From NCBI GenBank assembly GCA_009781425.1, contig WQYC01000003.1:38794-102793 (forward strand): DNA of 64,000 nucleotides. The letters run 5' to 3'. The position numbers and the translations under genes were made by a program. This DNA is from Oscillospiraceae bacterium. Lineage in GTDB: Bacteria > Bacillota > Clostridia > Oscillospirales > Ruminococcaceae. Of the stretch, positions 16,680 through 25,850 are shown in pieces (position 1 is the first letter of the stretch; each line of letters starts with the position of its first letter). A model generated the notes under the pieces. That model made no database searches, was not told where the DNA came from, and saw nothing but the letters and a program-made list of their open reading frames with translations.

Positions 16680-18599
16680 TTAATCGTCCCACGCTTCGTT
16701 CAGCATACTTGTTTTTTGGACAAGCTCGGAAATGTTGTGGGAAACGCGTTCAACGTCCTGCATATAGTTGTTGATGTTCTTGCCGTCCTGAATCATGTTG
16801 CTTACGCCGCCCTTCATCTGCTCGACGGACGCCATCAGCTCGTCAACCGTGTTCTTGATTGTTGTGATAATATTTGAAACATTTTCGATTGAGTGATTGA
16901 TTTGCTTATTGCAGTTATCTGCTTCTTTTACGGATTCCGCGGAGTTGCCCGCAAGACTTCTGACTTCCTCTGCAACAACCGCGAAGCCCTTGCCCATTTC
17001 ACCCGCGCGCGCCGCTTCAACACTGGCGTTAATCGAAAGTATGTTGATTTGGCGGGCGATATTATTAACGTTCGAGGTCATATCGTTGTAGCTCTTAACG
17101 TTGTCGTTAATCATTTCCATAGCCTCGTTAATGTTCACGGAAAGCTCTTCAAGCTTATTCAGCTTTAACGCTGTTTCGCCCATGTTATCCGAGCAGACAA
17201 TACCTGTTTGGTCGATAGCTTCAGATTCGTTTTTAACAAGCGAAACGTCATGATTGAGGTCGTTTGCAACGATTTTGAGCTCATCGGCAACTGCAGCGAA
17301 TTCGCCGAGCAGACGGTTGATTTTCTCAGACTGCTTCTTAGCTTTATACGCGCCGTATTCAAGACAGCTGTCCTGTGTCGAGAAGCCTTTAAACACAGCG
17401 GTTGCAAGCTCGGTACAGGTTGCAAAGCCGCAGGCGTGACAGTTAAATTCACGGTCAATCTTATTAAATTTGCCGAGTGAATTGAATATTTCGTCAAGCT
17501 GCTTGTGAGAAGGGAGCGGTATATTATAAGGTATAGCCTTATAGCCGCGGCAGTAGTCGTTAAGATTCAACGTGCGGCTGAACTTCATGAACAGATTATC
17601 CATACCCGCTACTGTCTGACGGTTTTTCCTCTTGACCGTATATTCCTCAACGCCGCGCATAACTTTATCAATTTTGAAAATGCTCGGATGCGAGCCGACG
17701 CCGGGTCCCGTACAGCAGCCGTGAGAGCAGGAAAGCACGTCGAAAACTGTCGGCAACGAGCCTGCGCTTTCTTTGGTGTAATCGTCAAGCGTGCGGTAAA
17801 TCCCGGGAGGGCCCTCTGCGTTAATTACATTAAGCTTGGGCGCGTAGAGCTTGAGGTTGTCCTTCAAGCCGCCGGGACGCGGATAAAAAGCTCCCGCCAT
17901 GCCTTGAAAGGTATCAAATTCAAACTTACTGCGACCGCTTCTCGCCATGGAAACGTTATTCGTTTCTATGTAATCGCGGAGCTTCCCGAAGGTCACGTTA
18001 TAATCAGCGAGCCCTGTCTGTACATACTCGTCTTTTTTAGCGATACAAGGGGAGAGGACAGCGATTTTAATGTTCCCGTGCTTCTTCCTAAGGTAAACCG
18101 ATGTACACATCATCGGGCTGTGTACCGGTGACATATGAGGTATAAGCTGATGTGCGTATCTTTGCACATAGTTCACGATAGCGGCGCAGGGCTGAGAAAT
18201 GATTTTCTTGTTCGGGTTCTTTTTAACATAAACCAAGTGCGCCCAGGTGCATATATCCGCACCGAAGCTAACGTCGTATATGTATTTTACGCCCTTGTCG
18301 CGGAGCCATTGGCAGACGTGCCGCCAGTAGCCGTCGAAAGCAAGCTTAATTGCGGGAGCGACAATAACCGCTACTCCGCTGCCTATGTTACGCATGAAGT
18401 CTGCCGTGTCGTCTTCGTAGTCACGCGCGCCGTGAGTACACGCGCGGATACATTCACCGCATTTTATGCACATTTCATGGTTGACATCTATGCCGGTTGA
18501 ACCATCAGGTCTTATTACGTTCAAGTTAGCGTCACCGACGGGACAAGCTCTGATACAGGAATTGCAGCCTACGCATTTTTCATCAATATACGTAATCAT
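16680..18599 (-). CDS. [FeFe]-hydrogenase-like sensor fused to a chemoreceptor signalling domain
   Basis: A 639-residue soluble fusion. Residues 9-19 and 44-54 are two [4Fe-4S] ferredoxin motifs (CVGCNSCIRACP, CIKCGECIRAC). Residues 75-300 resemble the hydrogenase H-cluster domain with ligand-type cysteines at 138 (SQPCAAI), 185 (SPCIAKKDE), 291 and 295 (SCSHGCC). The L1 motif lacks the second Cys of TSCCPGW, which acts in proton transfer, so sensing rather than fast turnover is likely. A further four-Cys cluster follows (CHACGFATC, residues 387-395, and Cys412). The C-terminus (about 430-639) is coiled coil with the receptor hairpin EMGKGFAVVAEEVRSLA (534-550), which contacts CheA and CheW. 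No membrane helix is seen. The che genes lie 2.6 kb away. It probably reports hydrogen or redox state to the chemotaxis system. Confidence 0.88.
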   Translation of the reverse strand: MITYIDEKCVGCNSCIRACPVGDANLNVIRPDGSTGIDVNHEMCIKCGECIRACTHGARDYEDDTADFMRNIGSGVAVIVAPAIKLAFDGYWRHVCQWLRDKGVKYIYDVSFGADICTWAHLVYVKKNPNKKIISQPCAAIVNYVQRYAHQLIPHMSPVHSPMMCTSVYLRKKHGNIKIAVLSPCIAKKDEYVQTGLADYNVTFGKLRDYIETNNVSMARSGRSKFEFDTFQGMAGAFYPRPGGLKDNLKLYAPKLNVINAEGPPGIYRTLDDYTKESAGSLPTVFDVLSCSHGCCTGPGVGSHPSIFKIDKVMRGVEEYTVKRKNRQTVAGMDNLFMKFSRTLNLNDYCRGYKAIPYNIPLPSHKQLDEIFNSLGKFNKIDREFNCHACGFATCTELATAVFKGFSTQDSCLEYGAYKAKKQSEKINRLLGEFAAVADELKIVANDLNHDVSLVKNESEAIDQTGIVCSDNMGETALKLNKLEELSVNINEAMEMINDNVKSYNDMTSNVNNIARQINILSINASVEAARAGEMGKGFAVVAEEVRSLAGNSAESVKEADNCNKQINHSIENVSNIITTIKNTVDELMASVEQMKGGVSNMIQDGKNINNYMQDVERVSHNISELVQKTSMLNEAWDD

Positions 18600-18652
18600 G
18601 CGATATACCTCTCAATATAATTATAAAATGTTTTGATATGTTGCCATTGTTT

Positions 18653-18681
18653 AGTGTACCATATATATGGTGGCTTGTCAA
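18653..18681 (-). promoter_or_regulatory. Sigma-A promoter of the hydrogenase/chemoreceptor gene with a palindrome in the spacer
   Basis: On the minus strand: TTGACA (18676-18681), 17 bases, TACACT (18653-18658). The spacer holds the perfect 12-base palindrome CCATATATATGG (18659-18670), a candidate operator. Confidence 0.75.
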
Positions 18682-18759
18682 TATGAATATAAAAAATAAT
18701 GTTGAAAGTTGACGAAAATGACGCAATATGCATAAAATTGAACATAACCGGTAAATTGA

Positions 18760-19044
18760 TTACAGTTCTTTTGTGGTTAGAACCACCTCTGCGTATATCG
18801 TCGCCACTATTTGGTAGAGCTCGGGCGGAATCATCGCCCCGCTGTTGAGCATGACAAGGAGCGCGGCTGTGCTGTCGTCGCGGTAAATAGGAACGCCGTT
18901 CTCGTCGGCGATGTTGACGATTTTCTGCGCTAATTCACCCAAGCCCGACGCGACCACGACCGGCGCGAAGTTCAGCTCGGGGTTGTATTTTAAGGCTACT
19001 GCGGCTTTCTGCCCGTAACCGGGCGCTTTATTACGCTGTGACAT
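18760..19044 (-). CDS. FlhB C-terminal-domain-like protein (YlqH type)
   Basis: A 94-residue protein resembling the cytoplasmic C-terminal domain of the flagellar export switch FlhB, as in the stand-alone B. subtilis YlqH. Seen are GYGQKAAVALKYNPELNFAPVVVASG, then IADENGVPIYRDDSTAALL, and a C-terminal helix. The NPTH auto-cleavage motif of true FlhB is replaced by NPEL, so self-cleavage is not expected. I chose the ATG at 19044, eight bases after AGGAGG, over an upstream one at 19065. It overlaps the end of the FliK-like gene by 14 bases, showing translational coupling. Neither gene lies among flagellar structural genes here. Confidence 0.8.
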   Translation of the reverse strand: MSQRNKAPGYGQKAAVALKYNPELNFAPVVVASGLGELAQKIVNIADENGVPIYRDDSTAALLVMLNSGAMIPPELYQIVATIYAEVVLTTKEL

Positions 19045-20983
19045 TAAAGCCCGTCCTCCTCTCAAGTATATTCGGGAAGATTTGCGTTAAATCATGCGGC
19101 TTTACGAGCGGTCCTGTTCTGATTTCTCTCGTTGTGTAGCCTGCGCCTGCGATAATTCTGCCGACTTTCCCGAGAAGCGGTACGGATTTATCCGCGAAGC
19201 TTTCGGGGTAGAAGAAGGCAAGGTTGACCTCCGTACCGTCCGCGTATAAATCAATCTCGAAACGCCCCGAAGCTTCTACCTCAAACGTCAGAAACAGGTG
19301 ATACTTGCAGTTCCCGCCCGAAGCCTTCGCCGAGCCGTTTTCCTCGTCGGCGTCAACCCAAAGCTCTCCAAAGGACTTTAAGCCGTCTACGTCAAGCGGT
19401 ATTATATAATGTGCGAGCGGCGTAAACACGCCCGGCGCGTTAATCAAGCTTTGCAATAGGTTTGAGGCGTTGTAGTTGTTGAGCGTTTTTATAGCGGCGT
19501 GGTCGATGTTTTTATCCACGAATTCAATAAGCTGCTTCAGCGTGGATTCCTTTGGGGTGTCGGGAGCTTCCTTGCTCTCTGCGCCCGACGAAAGCGGCGG
19601 CTGTGAAGTATCTTCCTTCGGGAGCGGGAGTTCACCCTTATCCACCATGACGTTAATTACGTCGGTGAGGTATTCAAAAAGCGTCTGACGCTCGGGAATA
19701 TCCGGCATACTGCGGAGAATATCGTTAAGATAAGTGACTAACTTGCTTATATCGTCAAGGCGCGCAAGTTCGGAATCAAGCGCAGTTTTCATTTCGGGAT
19801 TGACAAGCAAAGATTCAAGCATATTGCGCACGGTATCCATGCCGCTGTCCTTGCCGAGCAGAAAGCTTCTGACTAAGGACGTAAGCTTATCCGCGTCTAT
19901 GTTTAAGCCCCGCAGGAAAGCCTCGTCGTTTGCCGCCTCGCCGATATAGCGCGCGACTGTGCTTTGCTCTGACTGCTCGCCTATCTTAATCATCGGTGCT
20001 TCGGATTGGTTACCCTGCTTTGGAGTGGGCGGAAGCCCTGTTTCCTTGTAAGCCTTAAACGCTTCGTTCGCCTCCTGCATACCGCTTTTGCCGAGAAGCT
20101 TTTGTGCAAGCTTGCTGAAAGCGTCGGAAAGCTCTTCTCTCATGCGGAAGCCCGACACCTGCGTCAGAAGCTGTGCGAAATACTCGTTCAAAACTGCTTT
20201 GTTAGTGTTATAACGCGAAAGATTATGCACAATCAGTGGAATCAGCACTTGAATCCGCTCGTTGTTGAGCAGGCTTTCGGAGACGTTTTTCGTAAGGAAC
20301 AGCGTTTCGCTTTTAAGCTGTTCAAAGTTTTCCCGCGCGTCGGGGCTTGCCCAGCGTTCAGCGAGCGTCGCCAAGTCCGCCGAAAGAATCTTATTCGGCG
20401 AGAAATAATGCGACAGGAACTTCATATTAGAAGAAAGGGCGTTCAGCACCTCGGTTTGATTGCGCGCGAAGTTAATCGCCTTGAGCATATTGCCGATTGC
20501 GCTTTTGAGGTCTTCTGTATTCGGCTTGCTGTCGGCAGTACCTGCGATATGGCGCAGAAGGTCATAAAATTTTTCGTCACCGAACAGCGTCGTGCTCTGC
20601 TCCTGCGAAATCAGCTCCGCAACAATGTCGTTCGGGCTGATGAACAAGGAAGCCATCAGCTTTTCGAGCTCACCGTGCAATTCTGTGTAGCCGTTGGACT
20701 CGGCGACAGCCAACAAGTCAAGGTTCAGAATCATTTTCAACGATTCCACAGCCATTGTCGGGTCTTTGTTCAGCTTGACCAACATCGGCAGGAAGTCCTT
20801 CTGCTCGAGGTGCGTGCCTTTTCTGCCGGCGTCGCGGTCAGTGGTTGAAGCGGTTTCGAGCGGATTCATCAGCTGAATAATATCAAACTGCTCCCCCGCC
20901 AAGCCCGCGTGCTTACCCGCGAGGTTGCTCTGTGAGTACTGTTTATTTGATATAGGATTGGAAATTTGTGGGATTACTGCCAT
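19031..20983 (-). CDS. FliK-like/YlqG-like protein, possible hook-length-control relative
   Basis: A 650-residue protein with no membrane helix, mostly helical with polar linkers. The last 110 residues (FLTFEVEASGRFEIDLYADGTEVNLAFFYPES) look like the C-terminal domain of flagellar hook-length control proteins (Flg_hook). The order of this gene and an FlhB-C-like gene matches the ylqG-ylqH pair of Bacilli. FliK proteins bind FlhB-C to switch export substrates, so a physical pairing of the two products is plausible. Whether they serve flagella or another export role is open; the chemotaxis operon starts 205 bases away on the other strand. The N-terminal 500 residues show no family I recognise. 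Confidence 0.65.
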   Translation of the reverse strand: MAVIPQISNPISNKQYSQSNLAGKHAGLAGEQFDIIQLMNPLETASTTDRDAGRKGTHLEQKDFLPMLVKLNKDPTMAVESLKMILNLDLLAVAESNGYTELHGELEKLMASLFISPNDIVAELISQEQSTTLFGDEKFYDLLRHIAGTADSKPNTEDLKSAIGNMLKAINFARNQTEVLNALSSNMKFLSHYFSPNKILSADLATLAERWASPDARENFEQLKSETLFLTKNVSESLLNNERIQVLIPLIVHNLSRYNTNKAVLNEYFAQLLTQVSGFRMREELSDAFSKLAQKLLGKSGMQEANEAFKAYKETGLPPTPKQGNQSEAPMIKIGEQSEQSTVARYIGEAANDEAFLRGLNIDADKLTSLVRSFLLGKDSGMDTVRNMLESLLVNPEMKTALDSELARLDDISKLVTYLNDILRSMPDIPERQTLFEYLTDVINVMVDKGELPLPKEDTSQPPLSSGAESKEAPDTPKESTLKQLIEFVDKNIDHAAIKTLNNYNASNLLQSLINAPGVFTPLAHYIIPLDVDGLKSFGELWVDADEENGSAKASGGNCKYHLFLTFEVEASGRFEIDLYADGTEVNLAFFYPESFADKSVPLLGKVGRIIAGAGYTTREIRTGPLVKPHDLTQIFPNILERRTGFNVTA

Positions 20984-21115
20984 GATTTGCCCTCCGATTT
21001 TTTTCCTTTAACCCTATATTAACATATTTTTTTCAAATTAGCAAACTTTTTTGCAAAAAACAAACAAAATATTTTTAGATGTTCACAATTTGTTAACAAT
21101 TGCACCGCAAATCTG

Positions 21116-21124
21116 TGTTATAAT
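21116..21124 (+). promoter_or_regulatory. Extended -10 promoter of the che operon
   Basis: TGT-TATAAT (TATAAT at 21119-21124) is an extended -10; no clear -35 box stands 16-18 bases upstream. The leader to the cheA ATG is about 60 bases. Confidence 0.5.
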
Positions 21125-21188
21125 TAATCAGACTTATATTAAAACCATTTTTTTGGTATGTCGATACCGAGAAGGAGAGGGGTAAAAA

Positions 21189-23312
21189 ATGTCAAAGATT
21201 GAATCCGGCATGGAGTCTATGATTGATATGTATATCTTCGAGACCAACACTCTGCTTGAACAGCTTGACGAGATTCTGCTTAAAACCGAGGAGGCGCAGA
21301 CGTTTACGGACGAGGACATTAACGAAATCTTCCGTATAATGCACACTGTCAAGGGTTCGTCCGCTATGATGGGCTTTGATGAATTGCAGTATCTTGCACA
21401 CAAGGGTGAGGAATTATTCTTCATAATAAGAGAGAAGCCCGGTCAGCTTGATGACGTGAGCTTCATTTATGACCTTGTTTTCCGTATGTCCGACTTGTTT
21501 AAGGCGGAGGTAGAACTGATTCAGGGCGAGGAGGAATACGTAGCGACTGACTTCTCGGACGTTATAAAAGACTTGGAAAAAGGCGCGTCAATGCTGACTG
21601 ACGGAACACCTGCGGCGGCAAGTGCAGAAGTCGGTACATACGCAGATGTGGAAAAAGAAAAAGCCGCCGACTGTTCTGGCGACGGCGTTATGACTGTACG
21701 TATTTTCTTCCAGGAAGGTTGCAAAATGGAGAATCTGCGCTCCTTTATGCTGCTTAATAAAATCCGTGAGGAAGCTGATGTTAAAAGCTTCCACCCCGCT
21801 GACCTTGAAGGCGACCCGAACGCCAGCGACGTTATTATTGAAGAAGGCTTCACGGTTACTTTTAAAGCCGAGCATGACGAAAACGACTCGATTATAAAGC
21901 TTATAGAAAACGCAATAAATGTAGAATCCTACGAGATTATAGACAGCGGCAGTGCTCCGGCAGAAGCGGCGGCGGAACCCGTTGAATCTGAACCTGCTCC
22001 GGCAGTCGTTGAAAGCGCGCCCGCGCCCGCGCCTGCACCTGCGGCTTCTGCGCCTCCTCCGCCTGCGCCCGAGCCTGTTGCTGCGCCTGTTCCCGTGCCT
22101 GCGGCTAATAATCAGGCGGCACAGCTTAACACAGGTAAGCAGAGCATTATCAGCGTAAATCTTGCGAAGTTAGACCAGCTTCACGATATAGTCGGTGAAA
22201 TTATTACAACCGAGTCTATGGTTATTTCCAATCCCGAGCTTGAAGGGCTTAAATTGGAAAGCTTCCATAAATCTGCGCGCGAGCTTAAAAAGCTTACGGA
22301 CGAACTGCAGGACACTGTAATGTCTATCCGCATGGTTCCGCTTGCGGGGCCCTTCCAGAAGATGAACAGAATCGTCCGCGACATGAAAATGAAGCTCGGA
22401 AAAGACGCAGAGCTCAAAATCATGGGCGAAGATACCGAGGTTGATAAAACTATTGTTGACAGCCTTAACGACCCGCTTATGCACCTTGTCCGTAACTGCA
22501 TGGACCACGGGATTGAAACCAGCGTAGAAGACAGGCTCGAAAAAGGCAAGCCCGCAAAAGCTACAGTTACGCTCAACGCGGTCAGCTCGTCGGGAGAAGT
22601 AATTATTACCGTCAGTGACGACGGTAAGGGCATTGACTGTGAAAAGGTTCTGCGTAAAGCCGAAGCGAACGGTCTGCTCATGAAGCCGCCCGGCGAATAC
22701 ACCGAGCGCGAGGTTCAGCAGATGATTCTGCTTCCCGGCTTCTCGACTAATGATGTTGTAACAGAGTTCAGCGGAAGAGGTGTCGGTATGGACGTTGTCC
22801 GCGATAACATCGAAAAGTGCGGCGGCTCGCTTACAGTTGAAAGCAAGCAGGGCGCAGGGACTACCTTTATTATAAAGATTCCGCTGACGCTCGCGATTAT
22901 CCAAGGCATGGAAGTTAAGGTAGATACTACCGTATTCGCTATTCCGATTTCTACAATCAGACAAAGCTTTAAAGTCCGTAACGACGAAATAATTCAAGAT
23001 ACTCAGCGGGGTGAAATGATTATGATTCGCGGCGAGTGTTATCCGATTATGCGTCTGCACGAGAAATTCGCGATTCCGAGCGAGATTACCGACTTTGAGG
23101 ACGGGATTCTTCTGCTTGTCGAAACCGACGGCAAGAGCGTTTGTCTTTTCGCTGATAAATTAATCGGCGAGCAGCAGGTAGTTGTTAAGCCGTTCCCGCC
23201 GTACCTCGGCAGATACAATATTAAAGGCGCGGGGCTTTCCGGTTGTACAATTATGGGCGACGGCAGCATATCATTAATTATAGACGTAGCAAATTTAATT
23301 GAAGCGTATTAA
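21189..23312 (+). CDS. cheA: Chemotaxis histidine kinase CheA
   Basis: A 707-residue kinase that phosphorylates CheY and CheB in response to receptors. The P1 histidine domain has the phospho-site His52 in IMHTVKGSSAMMGF. A P2-like region is at about 165-245. A long Pro/Ala linker follows (about 255-305). The P3 dimerisation helices and P4 ATPase domain have the N box HLVRNCMDHGIE, the G1 box VSDDGKGID and the G2 box GRGVGMDVV. The CheW-like P5 domain ends the protein. The start at 21189 follows GAGAAGGAGAGGGG. It is the first gene of cheA-cheW-cheR-cheB; no cheY, cheC or cheD is found here. The likely receptor partner in the window is the hydrogenase/chemoreceptor fusion. Confidence 0.96.
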   Translation: MSKIESGMESMIDMYIFETNTLLEQLDEILLKTEEAQTFTDEDINEIFRIMHTVKGSSAMMGFDELQYLAHKGEELFFIIREKPGQLDDVSFIYDLVFRMSDLFKAEVELIQGEEEYVATDFSDVIKDLEKGASMLTDGTPAAASAEVGTYADVEKEKAADCSGDGVMTVRIFFQEGCKMENLRSFMLLNKIREEADVKSFHPADLEGDPNASDVIIEEGFTVTFKAEHDENDSIIKLIENAINVESYEIIDSGSAPAEAAAEPVESEPAPAVVESAPAPAPAPAASAPPPPAPEPVAAPVPVPAANNQAAQLNTGKQSIISVNLAKLDQLHDIVGEIITTESMVISNPELEGLKLESFHKSARELKKLTDELQDTVMSIRMVPLAGPFQKMNRIVRDMKMKLGKDAELKIMGEDTEVDKTIVDSLNDPLMHLVRNCMDHGIETSVEDRLEKGKPAKATVTLNAVSSSGEVIITVSDDGKGIDCEKVLRKAEANGLLMKPPGEYTEREVQQMILLPGFSTNDVVTEFSGRGVGMDVVRDNIEKCGGSLTVESKQGAGTTFIIKIPLTLAIIQGMEVKVDTTVFAIPISTIRQSFKVRNDEIIQDTQRGEMIMIRGECYPIMRLHEKFAIPSEITDFEDGILLLVETDGKSVCLFADKLIGEQQVVVKPFPPYLGRYNIKGAGLSGCTIMGDGSISLIIDVANLIEAY

Positions 23313-23335
23313 TAAAGTAAGAGGAGGAAAGTATT

Positions 23336-23863
23336 GTGGCAAACGGAAGTTCATTATTTGCGCAAAACATAAAAACTTCGGATAAAAAAGCAGGCAGGGT
23401 AGAAAAAGAAGAGGAAATCACCAAGGCTCTGACCTTTGCTATCGGCGAGCAGGTTTACGGGGTTGAGATTCCGTATGTACTGGAAATTCTCGGCGTACCG
23501 AAAATCACGCGTGTCCCCTGTGCGGAGGTGCCTTACTTTATTAAAGGGATTATCAACGTCCGCAGTAAGGTTGTTCCCGTGGTGAATATGCGCTCCTGCT
23601 TCGGCAAGGAGGAAATCGAATACAACGAAAAAACCTGTACGATTATTGTCGCGCTTAAAGACATAACCGTCGGGCTGATAGTTGACGAGGTTTTGGAGGT
23701 GCTTTCGGTTAAGCAGAAGAACATCGCGAAAACACCCGACTTAAACAACGTAAACGAGAACAAATTCATCGAATATATTCTCGAAATGAGCGACGGAATC
23801 AAGCTTATTCTCGACATCAAGAAGATTATATTCGACCATGACCTTATGCTTAGATTGGATTAA
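23336..23863 (+). CDS. cheW: Chemotaxis coupling protein CheW
   Basis: A 175-residue adaptor linking receptors to CheA. The CheW fold runs from about residue 28 (LTFAIGEQVYGVEIPYVLEILG) to 165, with the usual FIKGIINVRSKVVPVVNMR centre. It begins with GTG at 23336, seven bases after GAGGAGG. An extra 27-residue polar N-terminal tail precedes the domain. It lies 23 bases after cheA. Confidence 0.95.
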   Translation: MANGSSLFAQNIKTSDKKAGRVEKEEEITKALTFAIGEQVYGVEIPYVLEILGVPKITRVPCAEVPYFIKGIINVRSKVVPVVNMRSCFGKEEIEYNEKTCTIIVALKDITVGLIVDEVLEVLSVKQKNIAKTPDLNNVNENKFIEYILEMSDGIKLILDIKKIIFDHDLMLRLD

Positions 23864-23892
23864 GTAAATATTAAGAAAAGAAGGTTTTAGAT

Positions 23893-24735
23893 ATGGGACC
23901 GATAAAATTATCTGATGCCGATTTCAAGCGGCTGACTGACTTCGTGCTTAAAAAGTACGGTATTAACCTCACGCAGAAGAAGATTCTCGTAGAGGGCAGG
24001 CTCGCCAGTACTATAAAGCAGCGCGGCTTTGATTCGTTTACGAGCTTTATCGACATGATTTTCGCTGACAGAAGCGGCACGGAAATGATAAACCTGCTGA
24101 ACAAGCTGACAACGAATCATACGTATTTTCTGCGTGAGAAGGAGCACTACGATTTCATGAAGGAGGTCGCTCTGCCTTACATAGAAAAAACCAAAAAAGA
24201 CCATAAGGTGAATGTATGGAGCGCGGCTTGCTCGAGCGGCGAAGAGCCTTACACAAACGTAATGGCTATGCTTGAATACTTCGGGCATAAGTCGGCGGCA
24301 TGGAAAATTGAACACCTTGCAACCGATATTTCCGAGCGGGTCATGAATAAGGCGAAGGAAGCTATTTATCACGCGGATTCCATGAAAAATCTTCCGGATA
24401 CCTGGAAGAAGAAGTATTTCACAAAAGCCGAGAACGACTGCTTTAAGGTTTCAAACGAGGTTACAAAAAGAGTTACCTTTAAGACGTTTAACCTTATGGA
24501 GCCCGTACCTTTTAAGACAACTCCTTTTGATATAATCTTCTGCAGAAACGTAATGATTTACTTCGAGCATGATACGAAAATCGAGGTTGTAAAGCGGCTT
24601 TATGAAGCTCTTGCGCCCGGCGGATACTTGTTTATCGGGCACGCCGAAAGCATTACCCGCGACACAACAAAGTATCAGTTCGTAAAACCCGCGACCTACC
24701 GCAGACCCCTGCCCGGTGAAGAAACTAAGAAATAA
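23893..24735 (+). CDS. cheR: Chemoreceptor methyltransferase CheR
   Basis: A 280-residue protein that methylates receptor glutamates using S-adenosylmethionine. The N-terminal helical domain (about 1-75) has TNHTYFLREKEHYDFM. The SAM motif VWSAACSSGEEPYTNVM is at about 107-123. The C-terminal IIFCRNVMIYFEHDTKIEVV is typical. It is third in the che operon. The soluble hydrogenase-linked receptor is a possible substrate, but I did not map methylation glutamates in it. Confidence 0.95.
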   Translation: MGPIKLSDADFKRLTDFVLKKYGINLTQKKILVEGRLASTIKQRGFDSFTSFIDMIFADRSGTEMINLLNKLTTNHTYFLREKEHYDFMKEVALPYIEKTKKDHKVNVWSAACSSGEEPYTNVMAMLEYFGHKSAAWKIEHLATDISERVMNKAKEAIYHADSMKNLPDTWKKKYFTKAENDCFKVSNEVTKRVTFKTFNLMEPVPFKTTPFDIIFCRNVMIYFEHDTKIEVVKRLYEALAPGGYLFIGHAESITRDTTKYQFVKPATYRRPLPGEETKK

Positions 24736-24760
24736 ACAATTGTAGTCGTGAGGTGAAGAA

Positions 24761-25786
24761 ATGGCGAAAAAAATAAGACTGCTTATAGTTGACGACTCAA
24801 TAATTTTCAGAACAATGCTTACAAAATCGCTGAATGTTTTCAACGAGATTGAGGTTATTGCTTCGGCGGGAGACGCGTTTGAGGCTAAGGAAAAAATCGT
24901 TAAGTATAAACCCGATGTTATCACGCTTGACGTTGAAATGCCTAAGATGAACGGCATTGACTTCCTCAAAACGATTCTGCCCGAATTTCCGATTCCGACT
25001 GTTGTTGTTACGTCGTCACCCATTAACGCTTTTGAAGCAATTTCGGCGGGCGCGGTTGAGTTCATAAAAAAACCGAATAAGGCTGAAACCGACCTGTTCA
25101 TAGCGGAGCTTGCGAAAAAGGTAATCATCGCGTCAAATGCAAGAGTGCGCAGAGTTTCCGCGGCATCGCTCAAAACCGCCGCGCCTATTTCTATTGCGTC
25201 CATTGCGAGCGGCGTGAACCCTAATAAAATCATCGCTATCGGCGCGTCTACAGGCGGAACCGAGGCGCTCGCGAGCGTGCTTGAAAACCTGCCTAAAACC
25301 ACGCCCGGGATTATCATAGTTCAGCATATGCCCGCGGGATTTACGAAGATGTACGCCGAGCGGCTGAACCGTGTCTGCAACATGGCGGCGCGCGAGGCGG
25401 TGGACGGCGACCGCGTTGAACAAGGCACAATTCTGATTGCGGCGGGTGAATTTCATCTGCGCTTACATAAGGACACGCGCGGTTATTACATATCGAGCAA
25501 GCGCGGTGACAAGGTTTCGGGGCATTGCCCGTCGGTTGACGTTATGTTCGACAGCGTGGCTGAGGTTGCGAAAAATAACGCAGTCGGCGCGATTCTCACG
25601 GGAATGGGCGCGGACGGCGCGAAGGGTCTGCTGAACATGAGAAAAGCAGGCGCGTTCACAATCGGACAGGATAAAGACACCTGCGTGGTGTACGGTATGC
25701 CGATGGTGGCGTTCAACATAGGCGCAGTAGTGAAGCAAGCACCTTTGCAGGCGATTCCTAAGCTCTTAATGGATAATCTAAGATAA
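24761..25786 (+). CDS. cheB: Chemotaxis response regulator methylesterase CheB
   Basis: A 341-residue two-domain protein. The receiver domain (about 5-125) has the acidic pair DD11-12 and phospho-acceptor Asp57 in ITLDVEMPKMNG. After a linker, the esterase domain (about 155-340) has the catalytic Ser in IGASTGGTEAL, His in QHMPAGFT and Asp in GMGADGAKG. It demethylates receptors and closes the adaptation loop with CheR. It is the last gene of the operon, followed by a strong terminator. Confidence 0.95.
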   Translation: MAKKIRLLIVDDSIIFRTMLTKSLNVFNEIEVIASAGDAFEAKEKIVKYKPDVITLDVEMPKMNGIDFLKTILPEFPIPTVVVTSSPINAFEAISAGAVEFIKKPNKAETDLFIAELAKKVIIASNARVRRVSAASLKTAAPISIASIASGVNPNKIIAIGASTGGTEALASVLENLPKTTPGIIIVQHMPAGFTKMYAERLNRVCNMAAREAVDGDRVEQGTILIAAGEFHLRLHKDTRGYYISSKRGDKVSGHCPSVDVMFDSVAEVAKNNAVGAILTGMGADGAKGLLNMRKAGAFTIGQDKDTCVVYGMPMVAFNIGAVVKQAPLQAIPKLLMDNLR

Positions 25787-25797
25787 AAAAACCCACG

Positions 25798-25830
25798 AAC
25801 CGGCGGGAAACCGCCGGTTTAAGATTTTTT
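25798..25830 (+). terminator. Terminator of the che operon
   Basis: AACCGGCGG-GAAA-CCGCCGGTT stem followed by TTTTTT (25825-25830), 12 bases past the cheB stop. Confidence 0.9.
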
Positions 25831-25850
25831 AACGGAAAGGAATAATTAAT

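Noticed and set aside
16680..18599. A working hydrogen-producing hydrogenase
   Set aside because: The L1 motif lacks the catalytic proton-transfer Cys, the L2 and L3 motifs are divergent, and the protein ends in a chemoreceptor domain.
21137..21175. A sigma-D (motility) promoter and paired hairpins in the cheA leader
   Set aside because: TTAAA and TCGATAC resemble the consensus, but the spacing is 17 and the start would fall in the ribosome site. The stems ACCA/TGGT and GGTAT/ATACC are too short to trust.
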